From: Chryseobacterium nepalense
Lineage (GTDB): Bacteria > Bacteroidota > Bacteroidia > Flavobacteriales > Weeksellaceae
Assembly: GCF_023195755.1 (NCBI RefSeq)
Contig: NZ_CP096203.1
Span: 3,472,001 to 3,536,000, forward strand
DNA: 64,000 bases
Direction: 5' to 3'
Positions 17,009-27,364 of this stretch are shown here, one piece after another. Position 1 is the first letter of the stretch. Every line of letters starts with the position of its first letter. A program made the position numbers and the translations under genes. Under the pieces are notes generated by a model. That model made no database searches and was not told the origin of the DNA. It saw only the letters and a list, made by a program, of their open reading frames with translations.

Positions 17009-20000
17009 CTATTTTACAACAACTCTTTTTGTTTGTCCTTCTGAAGTTTTCAAAAGATAAACTCCTGTAGAAAGTTCAGAAGTATCAATAGTTAAAGCCT
17101 TTTTATCTTTTCTGATTAATTTTCCGGACATGTCGTACAGCTCATAATCCTGCATTCTGTTGAAATAAAGAGTATTTCCTTTTGTTATAGGATTTGGGAA
17201 TACATTAAAGGTAGTCTTAGCTGTTTTTATCTCACCTGTTGCCAGAGTAGGGGCACCCGCAACTTCATACATGGATAAAGTTCCGCTTATTTCGTTGGCG
17301 ATGATTACATAGCCTTTACCTGTTGTTGTATTTTCAGGAGCTACGTAGATAATTCCTTCAGGTCCGTTATCGCCACCATAAGCAGAAGTCATACGCGAAT
17401 GTTTGTAATCGGTAAATGTTGGATTATTAGGGTCTGTAATATTGTAAACCATCACACCGCCGGTTCTTTCCAAAGTAATAAAAGCATAAGTCTGCCCATT
17501 GATCGTTCCTAGAGCCACACCTTCCGGCTCCGGGCCTTTCGCGCGGCTTCTGTTCTTTACAGTATTTGATTCATTATCAGCATTGAAGATCAAAGGATGA
17601 TTAGCTGCAATATACCGCTCAAACTGATCTCCACTGTCGTAAACAATCTGTCTTGTATCTGCATTAAATATAGAAAAAGAACGTGCGCCTAACGCTGCAA
17701 TCTCTTCAAAATCTGCGTCGCCATCTGTATTTCCTGTAGCATTAGAAACTCTGAATCTGCCCAAATTATAAGAAGCTTTCAAAATCGCTGCCTGAGGAAA
17801 CAAAGCTGGATCAGGACTATAATTATTTGCTCCCACCGTTGTTCTTTCGCTGAAGCCTGAAAGATCTTTTTCATCTCCTTCGTTGGCCGTAACAATATAA
17901 TGAGTATTCCCCACTTTATAATTCTGAACCGCATCCGGAGTGTAGTACGCTTTTACAGGCCAGTTGGCGATTAAAATTTCATTATTGTTATCCGATGCAT
18001 CGAAGCCGTTTCCGGGAATGCTCATGTCTTTTTTACCCAGTCCCCAGATTCCGGTAATTGTTTTTGTCGCTAAATTCACCTCTGCCACCGCATTGTTTTC
18101 CTGAAGCGTAACCCATGCTTTCTGACTGTCTGAACTGATCGTAATATATTCCGGTTCCAGATCCTGGGAAAGGGTGTTGTTCGTTCTCACTTTTCTTAGA
18201 CCTGTTGCTGTTAAAGCAGCAACCTGAGCATCAAATGCATTAAAATTTAGGGTTGTTACATTAGATTGGGTAAGGTTTGCAATTCCGCCTGAAATATCAA
18301 TGATGCTGATTGTACCTTCAGGATCAACGGTGTAAGCATCATTCGGTTCTCCTTCGTTAGCGGTCATTACTTTTGTACCGTCCGGTGAGAAAGTAATCAT
18401 ATCCGGCAAAGCACCTACGGTTACCTGTTTCAGGAAATTCCCGTTGATATCAAAGAAAACTACGGAGCCATTCTGTTGCGGATTGGTATTCGGAGAAGCG
18501 GCAGCGATGATTCCGTTTTTTACGGCAATACTGGTAATACCTCCGTACGGAGCCATGTTGATAGTATTGATTACTGTTGGGGTTGTAGGATTGCTAAAGT
18601 TAATAATATCAAAAACATCCGTAATGGAGCTGATGGTAAATAATCTCTGAGTTGCGGGATCATGAACAACAATTTCCGTAGAACTGTTGTTGTTTCCGGA
18701 AGGATCAAAACTTCCGATATAGTTTAGGGCAATCTGATTTGACGGAACAGGTGCCTGCTTGTCGTTATCAATAATATAAATTGTTGCATTATTGTCTCCT
18801 GAAATGGTTGCCCCAACAGGGCTTTCAAGACTCACTACAAAATATTCTGCCTGCTGTTCTTCAGCTATATCATCAATGATCGGAATATTCACGGTATAGC
18901 TTGTTGTAGAAGGATTAATCGTAATGGTCTGATTGGCCAATGTAAAATCAGTACTGTCCGCAGTACTGAACGGAGCAGGTTTTACCACAAGATTCACGGT
19001 AGCATTTGATGGATTGGCAATATTTAGCTTAAATGCTAATGTTCCTGCATTTTCATTGACTTTAATAAAATTTTTATCTAAAGAAACGGAAGTTCCCGCA
19101 GTAGTAAAAGTGGAAGAGGTCACCGTACTTACGGCATTGTCACTCGTATCCTCAACGGTATTCGGCTTTAAAGCCAGAAAATAAGTCTGATTGGTCGCTA
19201 AACCAGAAACAGGAATTATGGTGATTGTATTATTCGCAAATGTTGTAGTGAAAGGAACCTGTGCTCCCAAAGCATCTGTTAACCGGAAATCAACCAGATT
19301 TTGTGCATTAGCATTGGTAATTGCAGAATTATCCAGCAGCCTTACATTTTCGTTGAATGTAATAGTAGGATTTGCGGTAGAAGAAGCATTATTTGTATTA
19401 TTTGCCGGAAGATACGTTACTGTTGGTGGCGTTGTGTCGGCTCCGTTTACAGCAGTTGCATCTACAGTAAAATTATCAAACCGGTTATTTCCCACACTTC
19501 CGCCGCCAGTTGGAGAGAATTCAACTTTAAGTTTAAAATTTGGGTTGTTGGAAACGCCGCTCACTCCGGAAAAATCAAATGTAATCAGCTGCGGGTTGGC
19601 ATCCTGCGGGGAAATAGTCTGGTATGTCTGAAATGTCGTTCCGTCCGTAGAATAAGACCATGTCTGTGTTCCCGCTCCGGAACCGGATCTTCTAGTTGTA
19701 AATTTCACAACTACATTTTGATACCCTGTCGTAGGTAAATTAAACTGCAGGTTTCCGTTAATAGGGAAGTTATATCGTAAATGGGTTCCTGCGGCATCTC
19801 CGTTTCTGGCATTCAGATTTTCAACATTGAAATTCTGTCCTGTTCCGCCTGCAAAATCGATCTCTGTCGTCCCATTAATCACTGTGTTCAGTGATCCTCC
19901 TGTTAAACTTACTGTAGGAGTGGTAATGGCAGCAACAGAAGTATTATTGTTAAAATTCCAGTAGTGGATAAGGGATGTCTGTCCAAAAACCGCTCCCTGA

Positions 20001-20050
20001 AGGAAAAATGCAGCTATAACAGAACCTTTCAAAAAGTAGTTATTAATCAT
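17009..20050 (-). CDS. T9SS-secreted choice-of-anchor I family protein with Calx-beta domain
   Basis: A 1013-residue secreted protein. Signal peptide (about 1-23, ending GAVFGQ); a jelly-roll-like N-terminal region (about 25-200); a bacterial Ig-like domain (about 205-315, TPPTVTYLPANN, ITFNENVRL); a Calx-beta domain (about 320-430, VNENAGTLAFKLNIAN); then a beta-propeller of the choice-of-anchor I type (about 440-925, FSPDGTKVMTANEGEPNDAY, GPEPEGVALG). The last ~75 residues are a type A T9SS sorting domain (VFPNPITKGNTLYF, STGVYLLKTSEGQTKRVVVK). Related propellers have been annotated as alkaline-phosphatase-like, but no catalytic set is evident. Expected to sit on the cell surface or be released; role unknown. 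Confidence 0.85.
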   Translation of the reverse strand: MINNYFLKGSVIAAFFLQGAVFGQTSLIHYWNFNNNTSVAAITTPTVSLTGGSLNTVINGTTEIDFAGGTGQNFNVENLNARNGDAAGTHLRYNFPINGNLQFNLPTTGYQNVVVKFTTRRSGSGAGTQTWSYSTDGTTFQTYQTISPQDANPQLITFDFSGVSGVSNNPNFKLKVEFSPTGGGSVGNNRFDNFTVDATAVNGADTTPPTVTYLPANNTNNASSTANPTITFNENVRLLDNSAITNANAQNLVDFRLTDALGAQVPFTTTFANNTITIIPVSGLATNQTYFLALKPNTVEDTSDNAVSTVTSSTFTTAGTSVSLDKNFIKVNENAGTLAFKLNIANPSNATVNLVVKPAPFSTADSTDFTLANQTITINPSTTSYTVNIPIIDDIAEEQQAEYFVVSLESPVGATISGDNNATIYIIDNDKQAPVPSNQIALNYIGSFDPSGNNNSSTEIVVHDPATQRLFTISSITDVFDIINFSNPTTPTVINTINMAPYGGITSIAVKNGIIAAASPNTNPQQNGSVVFFDINGNFLKQVTVGALPDMITFSPDGTKVMTANEGEPNDAYTVDPEGTISIIDISGGIANLTQSNVTTLNFNAFDAQVAALTATGLRKVRTNNTLSQDLEPEYITISSDSQKAWVTLQENNAVAEVNLATKTITGIWGLGKKDMSIPGNGFDASDNNNEILIANWPVKAYYTPDAVQNYKVGNTHYIVTANEGDEKDLSGFSERTTVGANNYSPDPALFPQAAILKASYNLGRFRVSNATGNTDGDADFEEIAALGARSFSIFNADTRQIVYDSGDQFERYIAANHPLIFNADNESNTVKNRSRAKGPEPEGVALGTINGQTYAFITLERTGGVMVYNITDPNNPTFTDYKHSRMTSAYGGDNGPEGIIYVAPENTTTGKGYVIIANEISGTLSMYEVAGAPTLATGEIKTAKTTFNVFPNPITKGNTLYFNRMQDYELYDMSGKLIRKDKKALTIDTSELSTGVYLLKTSEGQTKRVVVK

Positions 20051-20230
20051 TTTTGCTGATATTAAATTTATGCAAAAATGGAGTTTCTACTTTTTAAATA
20101 TTTTAAGGTAATTTTAATAAATGATTAATAAATAGGTTTAAGATGAATGAAAAATATTACATCGCAGGCGATGAACCGTCATCAGAATTCTCTAAAACGA
20201 TCTTTGAACTTCACGAAATATTAGTTTTTC

Positions 20231-20383
20231 CTACTTGGACACATGGCCCGAAAAATTCAGATTTTTTCCCGTTGCTTTTCTCCCGTCAAGAGGATGTTTC
20301 TGCATATAGAAAAAACCCGAAATAGCAGTCAGAACCAATAAAATAAAAGCAACCAGAAAAATTCTTTTTATCATTCCTTTCAT
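20231..20383 (-). CDS. 50-residue single-span membrane peptide, translationally coupled
   Basis: Starts at the ATG of an ATGA overlap with the stop of the upstream NAD(P)H-binding gene. That strongly suggests translation by coupling. Residues 5-27 (IKRIFLVAFILLVLTAISGFF) form one hydrophobic helix with a positive N-terminal side; the tail is short and basic (YMQKHPLDGRKATGKNLNFS). It ends in TAG at 20233-20231. Its N-terminus resembles the membrane anchor of longer flavobacterial hydrolases, so it may be the stump of a truncated gene rather than a finished small protein. No function recognised. Confidence 0.55.
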   Translation of the reverse strand: MKGMIKRIFLVAFILLVLTAISGFFYMQKHPLDGRKATGKNLNFSGHVSK

Positions 20384-21033
20384 ATCGCCAGATTTTTAAT
20401 GTCCTTGATTTCTAATGTTGAGGTGGGGTATCCTTTTTGTACTGCGTTGATCATTGCTCTACCCACTTCATGTAAAGTTAATGATTTTGAAGGAAATATC
20501 ACCGGAAAAAATAAAATAAAAGGTTTAAAAAACCATTTTACATTCTTCTGCCCCTCAACAGGTTTCATAAATCCGGGCCGGAAATTGTATGCAGCACTGA
20601 ATCCAAGCTTCCTCAACGTATTTTCCGTTTTCCCCTTTACTCTTGCCCACATGATCTTTCCGCTCTCTGTACTATCGGTATATGCACCTGAAACGTAGTT
20701 AAATACCATATCCGGATTCTGGCTGAGTGCAGCCTTGGCAAAATGGATCGTTGTATCAAAGGTTATTCTGGTATATTCCTCTTCGCTCATTCCCATACTG
20801 CTTATTCCTGCGCAAAAGAAAACAGCGTCATAACCTTTTAGGTTTTCATCATGAAGATTCATGGCGAGAAAATCGGGAATGATATATTCTTTCAGTTTAG
20901 CATGCTTTTTTCCGCTGGTCTTACGGCTTACACTCAGAACTTCCGAAATATTGGGGTTTTCAAGGCATTCCATCAGAACACCTTCGCCCACCATTCCGGT
21001 GGCTCCTGTGAGAATTACTTTAATTGAGTTCAT
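20380..21033 (-). CDS. NAD(P)H-binding (atypical SDR) protein
   Basis: A 217-residue Rossmann-fold protein close to the HTATIP2/NmrA-like group: GATGMVGEGVLMECL dinucleotide-binding loop at about 9-23, then AVFFCAGISSMGMSEEEY and FNYVSGAYTDS in the positions of the usual SDR motifs. Full length for this group. It ends in an ATGA overlap with the 50-residue peptide gene. Whether it reduces a substrate or only senses NAD(P)H is not visible. Confidence 0.8.
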   Translation of the reverse strand: MNSIKVILTGATGMVGEGVLMECLENPNISEVLSVSRKTSGKKHAKLKEYIIPDFLAMNLHDENLKGYDAVFFCAGISSMGMSEEEYTRITFDTTIHFAKAALSQNPDMVFNYVSGAYTDSTESGKIMWARVKGKTENTLRKLGFSAAYNFRPGFMKPVEGQKNVKWFFKPFILFFPVIFPSKSLTLHEVGRAMINAVQKGYPTSTLEIKDIKNLAI

Positions 21034-21109
21034 TATTTAATATTGTATTATTGCTGACGTTCCGAACCTCAATTTTACTTTATGGAAGATGAAAAATTAT
21101 ATATATTGA

Positions 21110-21395
21110 GTTTTTTTAATTCCGTCGAATTGTATTTATATTTTTTAGAAGTAATTGATTCCATTGAAAAGCAGATATTTATTTTTTATTGGAAGCTTTT
21201 TGACTCCGTCGAATTGTATTTGTTATTTTTTTAAGGAGCAATTTGATTGCATCGAAAAGCAATATATTTTTTTATTGGAAGCTTTTTCTTGCTTTCGCTA
21301 CTCGCTTTTTCCATTTCCATTTTGCGGCGGCGAAGCCGCCGCAAAATGGAAATGGAAAAGAGCTCAAACATACCGCTCAATCAAGGCTAGGGTGG
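21110..21395 (+). repeat. variable-palindrome element, copy 2
   Basis: Two tandem modules lead in (one diverged from about 21110, one from 21192, unit 86 bp). They are followed by the block tcgctactcgctttt, a perfect 24-bp palindrome (arms 21307-21330 and 21336-21359, loop cgaag) and the tail agagctcaaacataccg, tcaaggctagggtgg. The arm middle, atttccattttgc, shares nothing with the other copies. Confidence 0.88.
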
Positions 21396-21484
21396 TTGTC
21401 ACTTCCTCACTATTTAAAAAAGAAACAAATTGAATCAACAAAAAAAAACCGATCACTGACCGGTTTTAATTTCTATTGAGATAA

Positions 21485-22369
21485 TTATTTTTTGTCCTGT
21501 AAAGTACTGTAAATATTATGGATCAAACCGTCTGCTACAGAGATCTTAGGGACAAAAATCCTATTGATTTCAGACCATGTCATCACGTTATTGAAAATTT
21601 TTAAGGCATGAACCAGCACATCTGCTCTGTCTTCGCGGAGGTTGTATTTTGTCATTCTTTCATCCACGGTAAGGTCATTGAACTCCTTGTAGACTTTCTT
21701 AAGATGTGATGAGGACATCGGTTTGCCGTCTTTCGTTTTGCTCATCGAAAAAACTTTATTGATGTTCCCGCCTGAACCGATCGCAACAACAGGCTTTTTG
21801 CTGTTGATATTTTTCCTGATCTCTTCCTTCATGTCCTTCCAGTTATCGGGGGTTACCAAATTATTCAGTAAGCGGATCGTCCCGATGTTGAAAGATTTCT
21901 CATACAGCATTTTGCCGTTTTCATAGAAGGTAAGTTCAGTAGAGCCACCGCCAACATCAATGTAAAGGTAGGCAAAATCTTTATCAAGGCCTTCTGCAAT
22001 GTGGTTTTCAAAAACCAGGGAAGCTTCTTCGTCTCCCGAAATAATTTCAATATCAATTCCGGAGGTTTTTTTTACTTCATCAATGATGTCCCGGCCATTG
22101 GCAGCATCACGCATGGCACTTGTCGCGCAGGCTCTGTAATGTTCTACCTTATAAATTTTCATCAGGTCACTGAAGATCTTCATAGAATCAATCACCATTT
22201 TCTCACGCTCCTCACCGATTTTTCCAAGGGTGAACACATCCATTCCCAGTCTCAGAGGAATTCTCAAGAGATTCAGCTTGATGAATTCAGGCTGTTTATT
22301 ATTAATCTTTACTTCATTAATCAGCAGTCTGGCCGCATTACTTCCGATGTCTATGGCTGCAATCTTCAT
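21485..22369 (-). CDS. ppx: Ppx/GppA-family phosphatase
   Basis: Exopolyphosphatase or guanosine-pentaphosphate phosphatase with the ASKHA fold. The phosphate-binding loops are visible: IDIGSNAARLLI near residue 5 and YIDVGGGSTELTFY near 135; SGDEEASLVF and IGSGGNINK are also typical. At 294 residues it is the short two-subdomain form without the C-terminal HD domain. Its start overlaps the stop of the polyphosphate kinase gene by 4 bases, so the two make one operon for polyphosphate turnover. Confidence 0.9.
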   Translation of the reverse strand: MKIAAIDIGSNAARLLINEVKINNKQPEFIKLNLLRIPLRLGMDVFTLGKIGEEREKMVIDSMKIFSDLMKIYKVEHYRACATSAMRDAANGRDIIDEVKKTSGIDIEIISGDEEASLVFENHIAEGLDKDFAYLYIDVGGGSTELTFYENGKMLYEKSFNIGTIRLLNNLVTPDNWKDMKEEIRKNINSKKPVVAIGSGGNINKVFSMSKTKDGKPMSSSHLKKVYKEFNDLTVDERMTKYNLREDRADVLVHALKIFNNVMTWSEINRIFVPKISVADGLIHNIYSTLQDKK

Positions 22370-24438
22370 TTTTTGTTTGTTTTAGCATGTAAGTATCGAT
22401 AGGTTTCAATCTGGGAACGGCATTCTTCTTTATCATTATGAATGTACTCGTTACTCAATTTTTTGTCTAAAATACGAGCTTTTACATTATCTTTCAACTG
22501 TATGTCAAGAATATCTTTCAGTTCTTTCTTAAGGTTTTTATCGGTGACTTTGGCAGCGGCTTCAATTCTGTAATCCAAATTTCTGGTCATCCAGTCTGCT
22601 GATGAAATATACATATCTTCAGCACCTTTATTATAAAAATACATGACTCTGGCATGTTCCAGATATTCATCTACAATACTGATCGCCTTAATTTTTTCTT
22701 TAAAATCCTTCTGGTTTACCGCACAGTAAATACCTCTTACGATCATTCTGATGTGAACTCCGGCGTTAGCAGCCTCATACAATTTTTCAATCAGCGATCT
22801 GTCACTCACCGAATTGGCTTTAATGATCATCTCCGCATGTCTTCCTGCTTTTGCTTCTTCAATTTCTTTATCGATATGATGAACGATTTTTTCCCTCATG
22901 AATTGCGGACATACCAAAAGATTTTTGCAGGTTTTAAGAACAGGCAGAAAGTCAACCTTTGGTTTTTTAAGGATATTGAACACTTTATTGATATCTGCCA
23001 TGATTCCGCGGTCGGCTGTCATCAGCAAATGATCGCCGTAAATTCTTGCTGTTTTTTCATTAAAATTTCCGGTACTTATAAATCCGTACTGAATGGTTTT
23101 GTTGTGGGATCTTTTTTTGATGATACACAATTTGGCATGTACTTTCTTGTTCGGAATACCTATCAATACCGTAATTCCTTCCGGTTCCAGCATTTCTTTC
23201 CATTCGAGGTTAGACTCTTCATCAAACCTTGCCTGCAGCTCAAGCATAACGGTAACCTCTTTGCCGTTTCTTGCGGCATAAATTAATGCGTTGATTATTT
23301 TTGAATTACTCGCCAGACGATATGCCGTAATCTGAATGGATTTTACATCAGGGTCCATCGCCGCCTCCCGAAGGAGGTCAATAACGGGATTGTATTTATG
23401 ATAAGGAAATGTTAAAAGAACATCCTGTTTTAAAATAACGTCTGTTACACGGTTACCGTTTTCAAAGTCAGGATGGGTAAAAGAAGTTCTTTCTACAGGC
23501 CTTTCATATTTCTCGAAAACATCCGGGAAATCCATAAAATGTTTGAAATTATGAATCTTTCCACCAGGAATAATACTGTCCTTTTTGGATAAATTCAATT
23601 TTCGGATCAGCATCTCGAGAAGTGCTTTATCCATATCTTTATCAAAAACAAAACGGGTAGGTTTCCCCTTTCTCCTGTTTTTTAATCCTTTTTCGATTTT
23701 TTCGGCAAAATTGGTTCTGATATCATTATCAAGATCCAGTTCCGCATCTTTGGTTACTTTAAAAGCATTCGCCGAAAATTCATCATATCCGAAATACGAA
23801 AAAATATGCGGCAGGTTGAACGTAATCACGTCTTCCAGAAGCATGACATCTTTTTCCTGCGGATCTTCAGTCGGAAGCAGGACAAATCTTCCTACAAAAC
23901 GCGATGGAATCTCTATAATGGCATAATTGCTGGAATACTGCCAATCTTTTTTTCTCATGGCAACACCCAGATAGAGACTTTTGTCTCTCATATAAGGCAT
24001 TGGGGTATTTTCATGAAGCAGAATCGGGATCACGTTTGATTCTACCACTTCATCAAAATAGTTTCTTACAAACTCTTTCTGTTTTGGGGTTAAGTTTTTG
24101 GGAGCTTTGATGAATACATGATGATCCGCCATTTCGCCCTGGATTTTCTTCCACGTTTTATCAAAATTCTGTTGCTGCCTCATAACAATATCATTGATTT
24201 TCTGAAGAATTTTTGAAGGAGGCTGATAAAAAGATTCGGCAATTACTTTTTCTTTGAAATCCATGGCACGTTTTAACCCGGCAACGCGAACTCTGAAAAA
24301 TTCATCTAAATTATTTGAAAAAATTCCTAAAAAACGGATTCTCAAATGCAAAGGAACTTTCTCGTCCATTGCTTCCTGTAGCACCCTCTCATTGAAGGCA
24401 AGCCAGGTAATATCTCTCGGATTAAAATGTAATGACAT
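22366..24438 (-). CDS. ppk1: polyphosphate kinase 1
   Basis: Makes long-chain polyphosphate from ATP. At 690 residues it is full length. The order is N-terminal domain (FNPRDITWLAFNERVLQEA), head domain, and two C-terminal phospholipase-D-like halves. The catalytic histidines are expected in VHAKLCIIKKR and in FISTGNFNEKTARIYGDHLLMT; the second half has SSADWMTRNLDYRIEAA. The upstream TATTTTTG box at 24465-24458 with TTC 20 bp further fits a promoter. Coupled by a 4-base overlap to the ppx gene. Confidence 0.95.
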   Translation of the reverse strand: MSLHFNPRDITWLAFNERVLQEAMDEKVPLHLRIRFLGIFSNNLDEFFRVRVAGLKRAMDFKEKVIAESFYQPPSKILQKINDIVMRQQQNFDKTWKKIQGEMADHHVFIKAPKNLTPKQKEFVRNYFDEVVESNVIPILLHENTPMPYMRDKSLYLGVAMRKKDWQYSSNYAIIEIPSRFVGRFVLLPTEDPQEKDVMLLEDVITFNLPHIFSYFGYDEFSANAFKVTKDAELDLDNDIRTNFAEKIEKGLKNRRKGKPTRFVFDKDMDKALLEMLIRKLNLSKKDSIIPGGKIHNFKHFMDFPDVFEKYERPVERTSFTHPDFENGNRVTDVILKQDVLLTFPYHKYNPVIDLLREAAMDPDVKSIQITAYRLASNSKIINALIYAARNGKEVTVMLELQARFDEESNLEWKEMLEPEGITVLIGIPNKKVHAKLCIIKKRSHNKTIQYGFISTGNFNEKTARIYGDHLLMTADRGIMADINKVFNILKKPKVDFLPVLKTCKNLLVCPQFMREKIVHHIDKEIEEAKAGRHAEMIIKANSVSDRSLIEKLYEAANAGVHIRMIVRGIYCAVNQKDFKEKIKAISIVDEYLEHARVMYFYNKGAEDMYISSADWMTRNLDYRIEAAAKVTDKNLKKELKDILDIQLKDNVKARILDKKLSNEYIHNDKEECRSQIETYRYLHAKTNKK

Positions 24439-24457
24439 TCGCTAGTTTATAATTTAT

Positions 24458-24488
24458 CAAAAATAATAATTCACCTTTTTTTATTGAA
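24458..24488 (-). promoter_or_regulatory. promoter of ppk1-ppx
   Basis: On the minus strand TTC, 20-bp spacer, then TATTTTTG (24465-24458), about 20 bases before the ATG at 24438. The -33 box is imperfect. Confidence 0.45.
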
Positions 24489-24691
24489 GTATTTCAACGT
24501 TAAGCTTTAATTAAATTTAATAAAGCCCGATGCAATTAATTTTTTACAGTGATTAAAGTTATTAAAAAAACCTATGGAATAGAAATATGCTTATAAATTA
24601 AAAAGTGACATTTTGAACAGCAATACTGGTTAAAATCCACCTTTACAGTATCGTTATCATATGATCGGTTAGCTTTAAAATCTCATTGTTA

Positions 24692-24722
24692 TTGCTGATT
24701 TCAAATGGGGTGTGTCAATTTG
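24692..24722 (+). promoter_or_regulatory. possible dnaK promoter
   Basis: TTG at 24692-24694, 20-bp spacer, TCAATTTG at 24715-24722 (one mismatch to TAnnTTTG). This leaves a leader of about 70 nt before dnaK. No CIRCE element (TTAGCACTC-N9-GAGTGCTAA) is visible. The remainder of 24439-24801 shows no gene. Confidence 0.35.
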
Positions 24723-24801
24723 TCATAAAAATTTGAATGGTACAAATATTGAGAAATACAGAATGTAAATTAAAATTAAAAATAGAAAAAATAAAAATAT
24801 T

Positions 24802-26697
24802 ATGAGTAAAATAATCGGAATTGACTTAGGTACAACCAACTCTTGTGTTGCTGTAATGGAGGGAAAAGACCCTGTTGTTATCCCTAACGCAGAAGGTAAA
24901 AGAACAACTCCTTCTATTGTAGCATTTACAGAAGATGGTGAAAGAAAAGTGGGGGATCCTGCGAAAAGACAAGCGGTTACTAACCCTACAAAAACGGTTT
25001 ACTCTATCAAAAGATTTATCGGAACACATTTTAAAGATGATGCCTCTGAAATCTCAAGAGTACCTTATAAAGTAGTAAGCGGGCCAAACGATACCGTAAA
25101 AGTAAAAATCGACGACAGAGAATATACTCCGCAGGAAATTTCTGCAATGACCCTTCAGAAAATGAAGAAAACTGCAGAAGATTATCTTGGTCAGGAAGTG
25201 ACAAGAGCGGTAATTACTGTTCCTGCATACTTCAATGATGCACAAAGACAGGCTACCAAAGAAGCCGGTGAAATTGCAGGTCTTAAAGTAGAAAGAATTA
25301 TCAATGAGCCTACTGCTGCAGCGTTAGCGTATGGTCTTGATAAAAACCATAAAGATCAGAAAATCGCAGTTTATGACCTTGGTGGTGGTACTTTCGATAT
25401 TTCTATCCTTGATTTAGGAGACGGTGTATTTGAAGTATTGTCTACAAATGGTGATACGCACTTAGGAGGTGACGACTTTGATGATGTGATCATTAACTGG
25501 ATGGCAGATGAATTCAAATCTGAAGAAGGTGTTGATCTAAAATCAGATGCTATTGCATTACAAAGATTAAAAGAAGCTGCTGAAAAAGCAAAAATCGAAT
25601 TATCTTCTTCTCCACAAACAGAAATCAACCTTCCATATATTACCGCTACCGCTACAGGTCCTAAACACTTAGTGAAGACTTTAACGAAAGCGAAATTTGA
25701 GCAGTTATCTGCAGATCTTGTTAGAAGATCTATGGAGCCGGTTGCTAAAGCATTGAAAGATGCAGGTTTATCAACTTCAGATATCGATGAAGTAATCCTG
25801 GTAGGTGGTTCTACGAGAATCCCGATCATTCAGGAAGAAGTGGAAAAATTCTTCGGTAAAAAACCGTCTAAAGGAGTTAACCCGGATGAGGTTGTGGCAA
25901 TTGGTGCTGCTATCCAGGGAGGGGTTTTAACAGGAGATGTAAAAGACGTTCTTCTATTAGACGTTACACCGCTTTCTTTAGGTATCGAAACAATGGGTTC
26001 TGTTTTCACTAAATTAATTGAAGCAAACACAACGATCCCAACTAAAAAATCTGAAGTATTCTCAACAGCTTCTGATAATCAGCCTGCTGTAAGCATCAGA
26101 GTAGGACAGGGTGAAAGACCAATGTTCAATGATAACAAGGAAATCGGTAGATTCGATCTTACAGATATTCCACCGGCACCAAGAGGAGTTCCTCAAATTG
26201 AAGTAACTTTCGATATTGATGCGAATGGTATCCTAAGTGTTTCTGCGAAAGATAAAGGAACAGGTAAAGAGCAGTCTATCAAAATCCAGGCTTCTTCTGG
26301 TCTTTCTGATGAGGAAATCGAAAGAATGAAAAAAGAAGCTCAGGAAAATGCTTCTGCTGATGCTAAGAAAAAAGAAGAAGTTGAAATCTTCAATAAAGCA
26401 GACGGATTGATCTTCCAGACTGAAAAGCAACTGAAAGAGTTTGGTGATAAGTTATCTGCAGATAAAAAAGCAGCAATCGAAACTGCTCATGCAGAATTGA
26501 AAACCGCTTTTGAAGCTAAAAATGCAGATGATGTAAAAGCTAAAACAGAAGCACTTGATGCAGCATGGATGGCAGCTTCAGAAGAATTGTATGCAGCAGG
26601 ACAGCAGCCTGGTGCCGATGCAGGAGCTCAAAACCCTGGTGGTAACAATGCAGGAGCAGATGATGTACAGGATGCAGACTTTGAAGAAGTAAAATAA
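24802..26697 (+). CDS. dnaK: chaperone DnaK (Hsp70)
   Basis: ATP-driven protein-folding chaperone. A 631-residue protein with all Hsp70 signatures: [14 protein letters not shown] at the N-terminus, [12 protein letters not shown] near 190, [14 protein letters not shown] near 335, the linker [13 protein letters not shown], a substrate-binding domain and the C-terminal DADFEEVK tail after a Gly/Ala/Gln-rich stretch. The codon use is strongly of the highly expressed type. dnaJ and grpE are not in the window, so here dnaK stands alone. A strong terminator follows. Confidence 0.98.
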   Translation: MSKIIGIDLGTTNSCVAVMEGKDPVVIPNAEGKRTTPSIVAFTEDGERKVGDPAKRQAVTNPTKTVYSIKRFIGTHFKDDASEISRVPYKVVSGPNDTVKVKIDDREYTPQEISAMTLQKMKKTAEDYLGQEVTRAVITVPAYFNDAQRQATKEAGEIAGLKVERIINEPTAAALAYGLDKNHKDQKIAVYDLGGGTFDISILDLGDGVFEVLSTNGDTHLGGDDFDDVIINWMADEFKSEEGVDLKSDAIALQRLKEAAEKAKIELSSSPQTEINLPYITATATGPKHLVKTLTKAKFEQLSADLVRRSMEPVAKALKDAGLSTSDIDEVILVGGSTRIPIIQEEVEKFFGKKPSKGVNPDEVVAIGAAIQGGVLTGDVKDVLLLDVTPLSLGIETMGSVFTKLIEANTTIPTKKSEVFSTASDNQPAVSIRVGQGERPMFNDNKEIGRFDLTDIPPAPRGVPQIEVTFDIDANGILSVSAKDKGTGKEQSIKIQASSGLSDEEIERMKKEAQENASADAKKKEEVEIFNKADGLIFQTEKQLKEFGDKLSADKKAAIETAHAELKTAFEAKNADDVKAKTEALDAAWMAASEELYAAGQQPGADAGAQNPGGNNAGADDVQDADFEEVK

Positions 26698-26721
26698 GCA
26701 TAACTTCATAAAAATAAAAGG

Positions 26722-26754
26722 CCGCTTTAAACGCAAGTTTAAAGCGGTTTTTTT
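26722..26754 (+). terminator. rho-independent terminator of dnaK
   Basis: A perfect 11-bp stem ccgctttaaac / gtttaaagcgg with loop gcaa, followed by TTTTTTT. Confidence 0.9.
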
Positions 26755-27064
26755 ATGCTGGCAATTGACTTTATGATGTTGAAGGTCATTATGTTTTATA
26801 AATCAGACACTTATAAAATTATAAATCGGAATTGGCTTAAAAACATTCACCAATAAACAAAATCTGCAGGATTTGTAATCGTGGTATGTTGCAAATTTTA
26901 ATGCAAATTCAGTATAAATACTTAATTCAGCTAATACGGTAATGTTTAATTTTATCGGGAAAATAATTGCTGAGTCATATTGCTTTAAAAATGAATATAA
27001 ATTAGAAATAATAAATTATTAACTAATTTTTTTTAATAAATAGCAATTATGTCAATAATAAATT

Positions 27065-27364
27065 TAAATTTGTAATAAGATGTGATTACTGTAAAGCAGT
27101 TTATCACTCAGAAAACTAAAAAACTAAAATAAATAATCATGAAAATCATAGTAAACTATTCTTTTCCAAATTAATATCACATTTTCGGGACTAATAAGAT
27201 CGTAAAATACGGGCTTTCAAACATTGTTTGAATTTTACTGTATGGATGCTTCTTTCACTCCGACATCTGCTGACATCTAAACAATTTATTCAGGTTGGGA
27301 TTCTGTTTATCATTCTCCTGAGTAGGTTATACTTTAATAAATTTTCATTTTAAAAACAATAATT
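27065..27364 (+). promoter_or_regulatory. promoter and long leader of the tail-collar cluster
   Basis: TAAATTTG at 27065-27072 is a good -7 box, though no TTG stands 19-20 bp upstream. The leader of about 285 nt contains an 11-codon frame (ATG 27139, stop 27172-27174: MKIIVNYSFPN) preceded by an A-rich stretch. It also holds a hairpin with outer arms gtaaaat/attttac (27202-27208, 27232-27238) and inner arms ttcaaac/gtttgaa (27216-27222, 27226-27232). The stretch 26756-27060 is AT-rich, contains a decayed repeat near 26825 and no gene. Confidence 0.4.

Noticed and set aside
20143..20325. 60-residue plus-strand frame beginning MNEKYYIAGDEPSSEF
   Set aside because: Its second half lies opposite the coupled 50-residue membrane peptide, there is no good ribosome-binding site, and no family is recognisable.
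24439..24801. CIRCE operator before dnaK
   Set aside because: The inverted repeat TTAGCACTC-N9-GAGTGCTAA is not present; heat control, if any, works otherwise.
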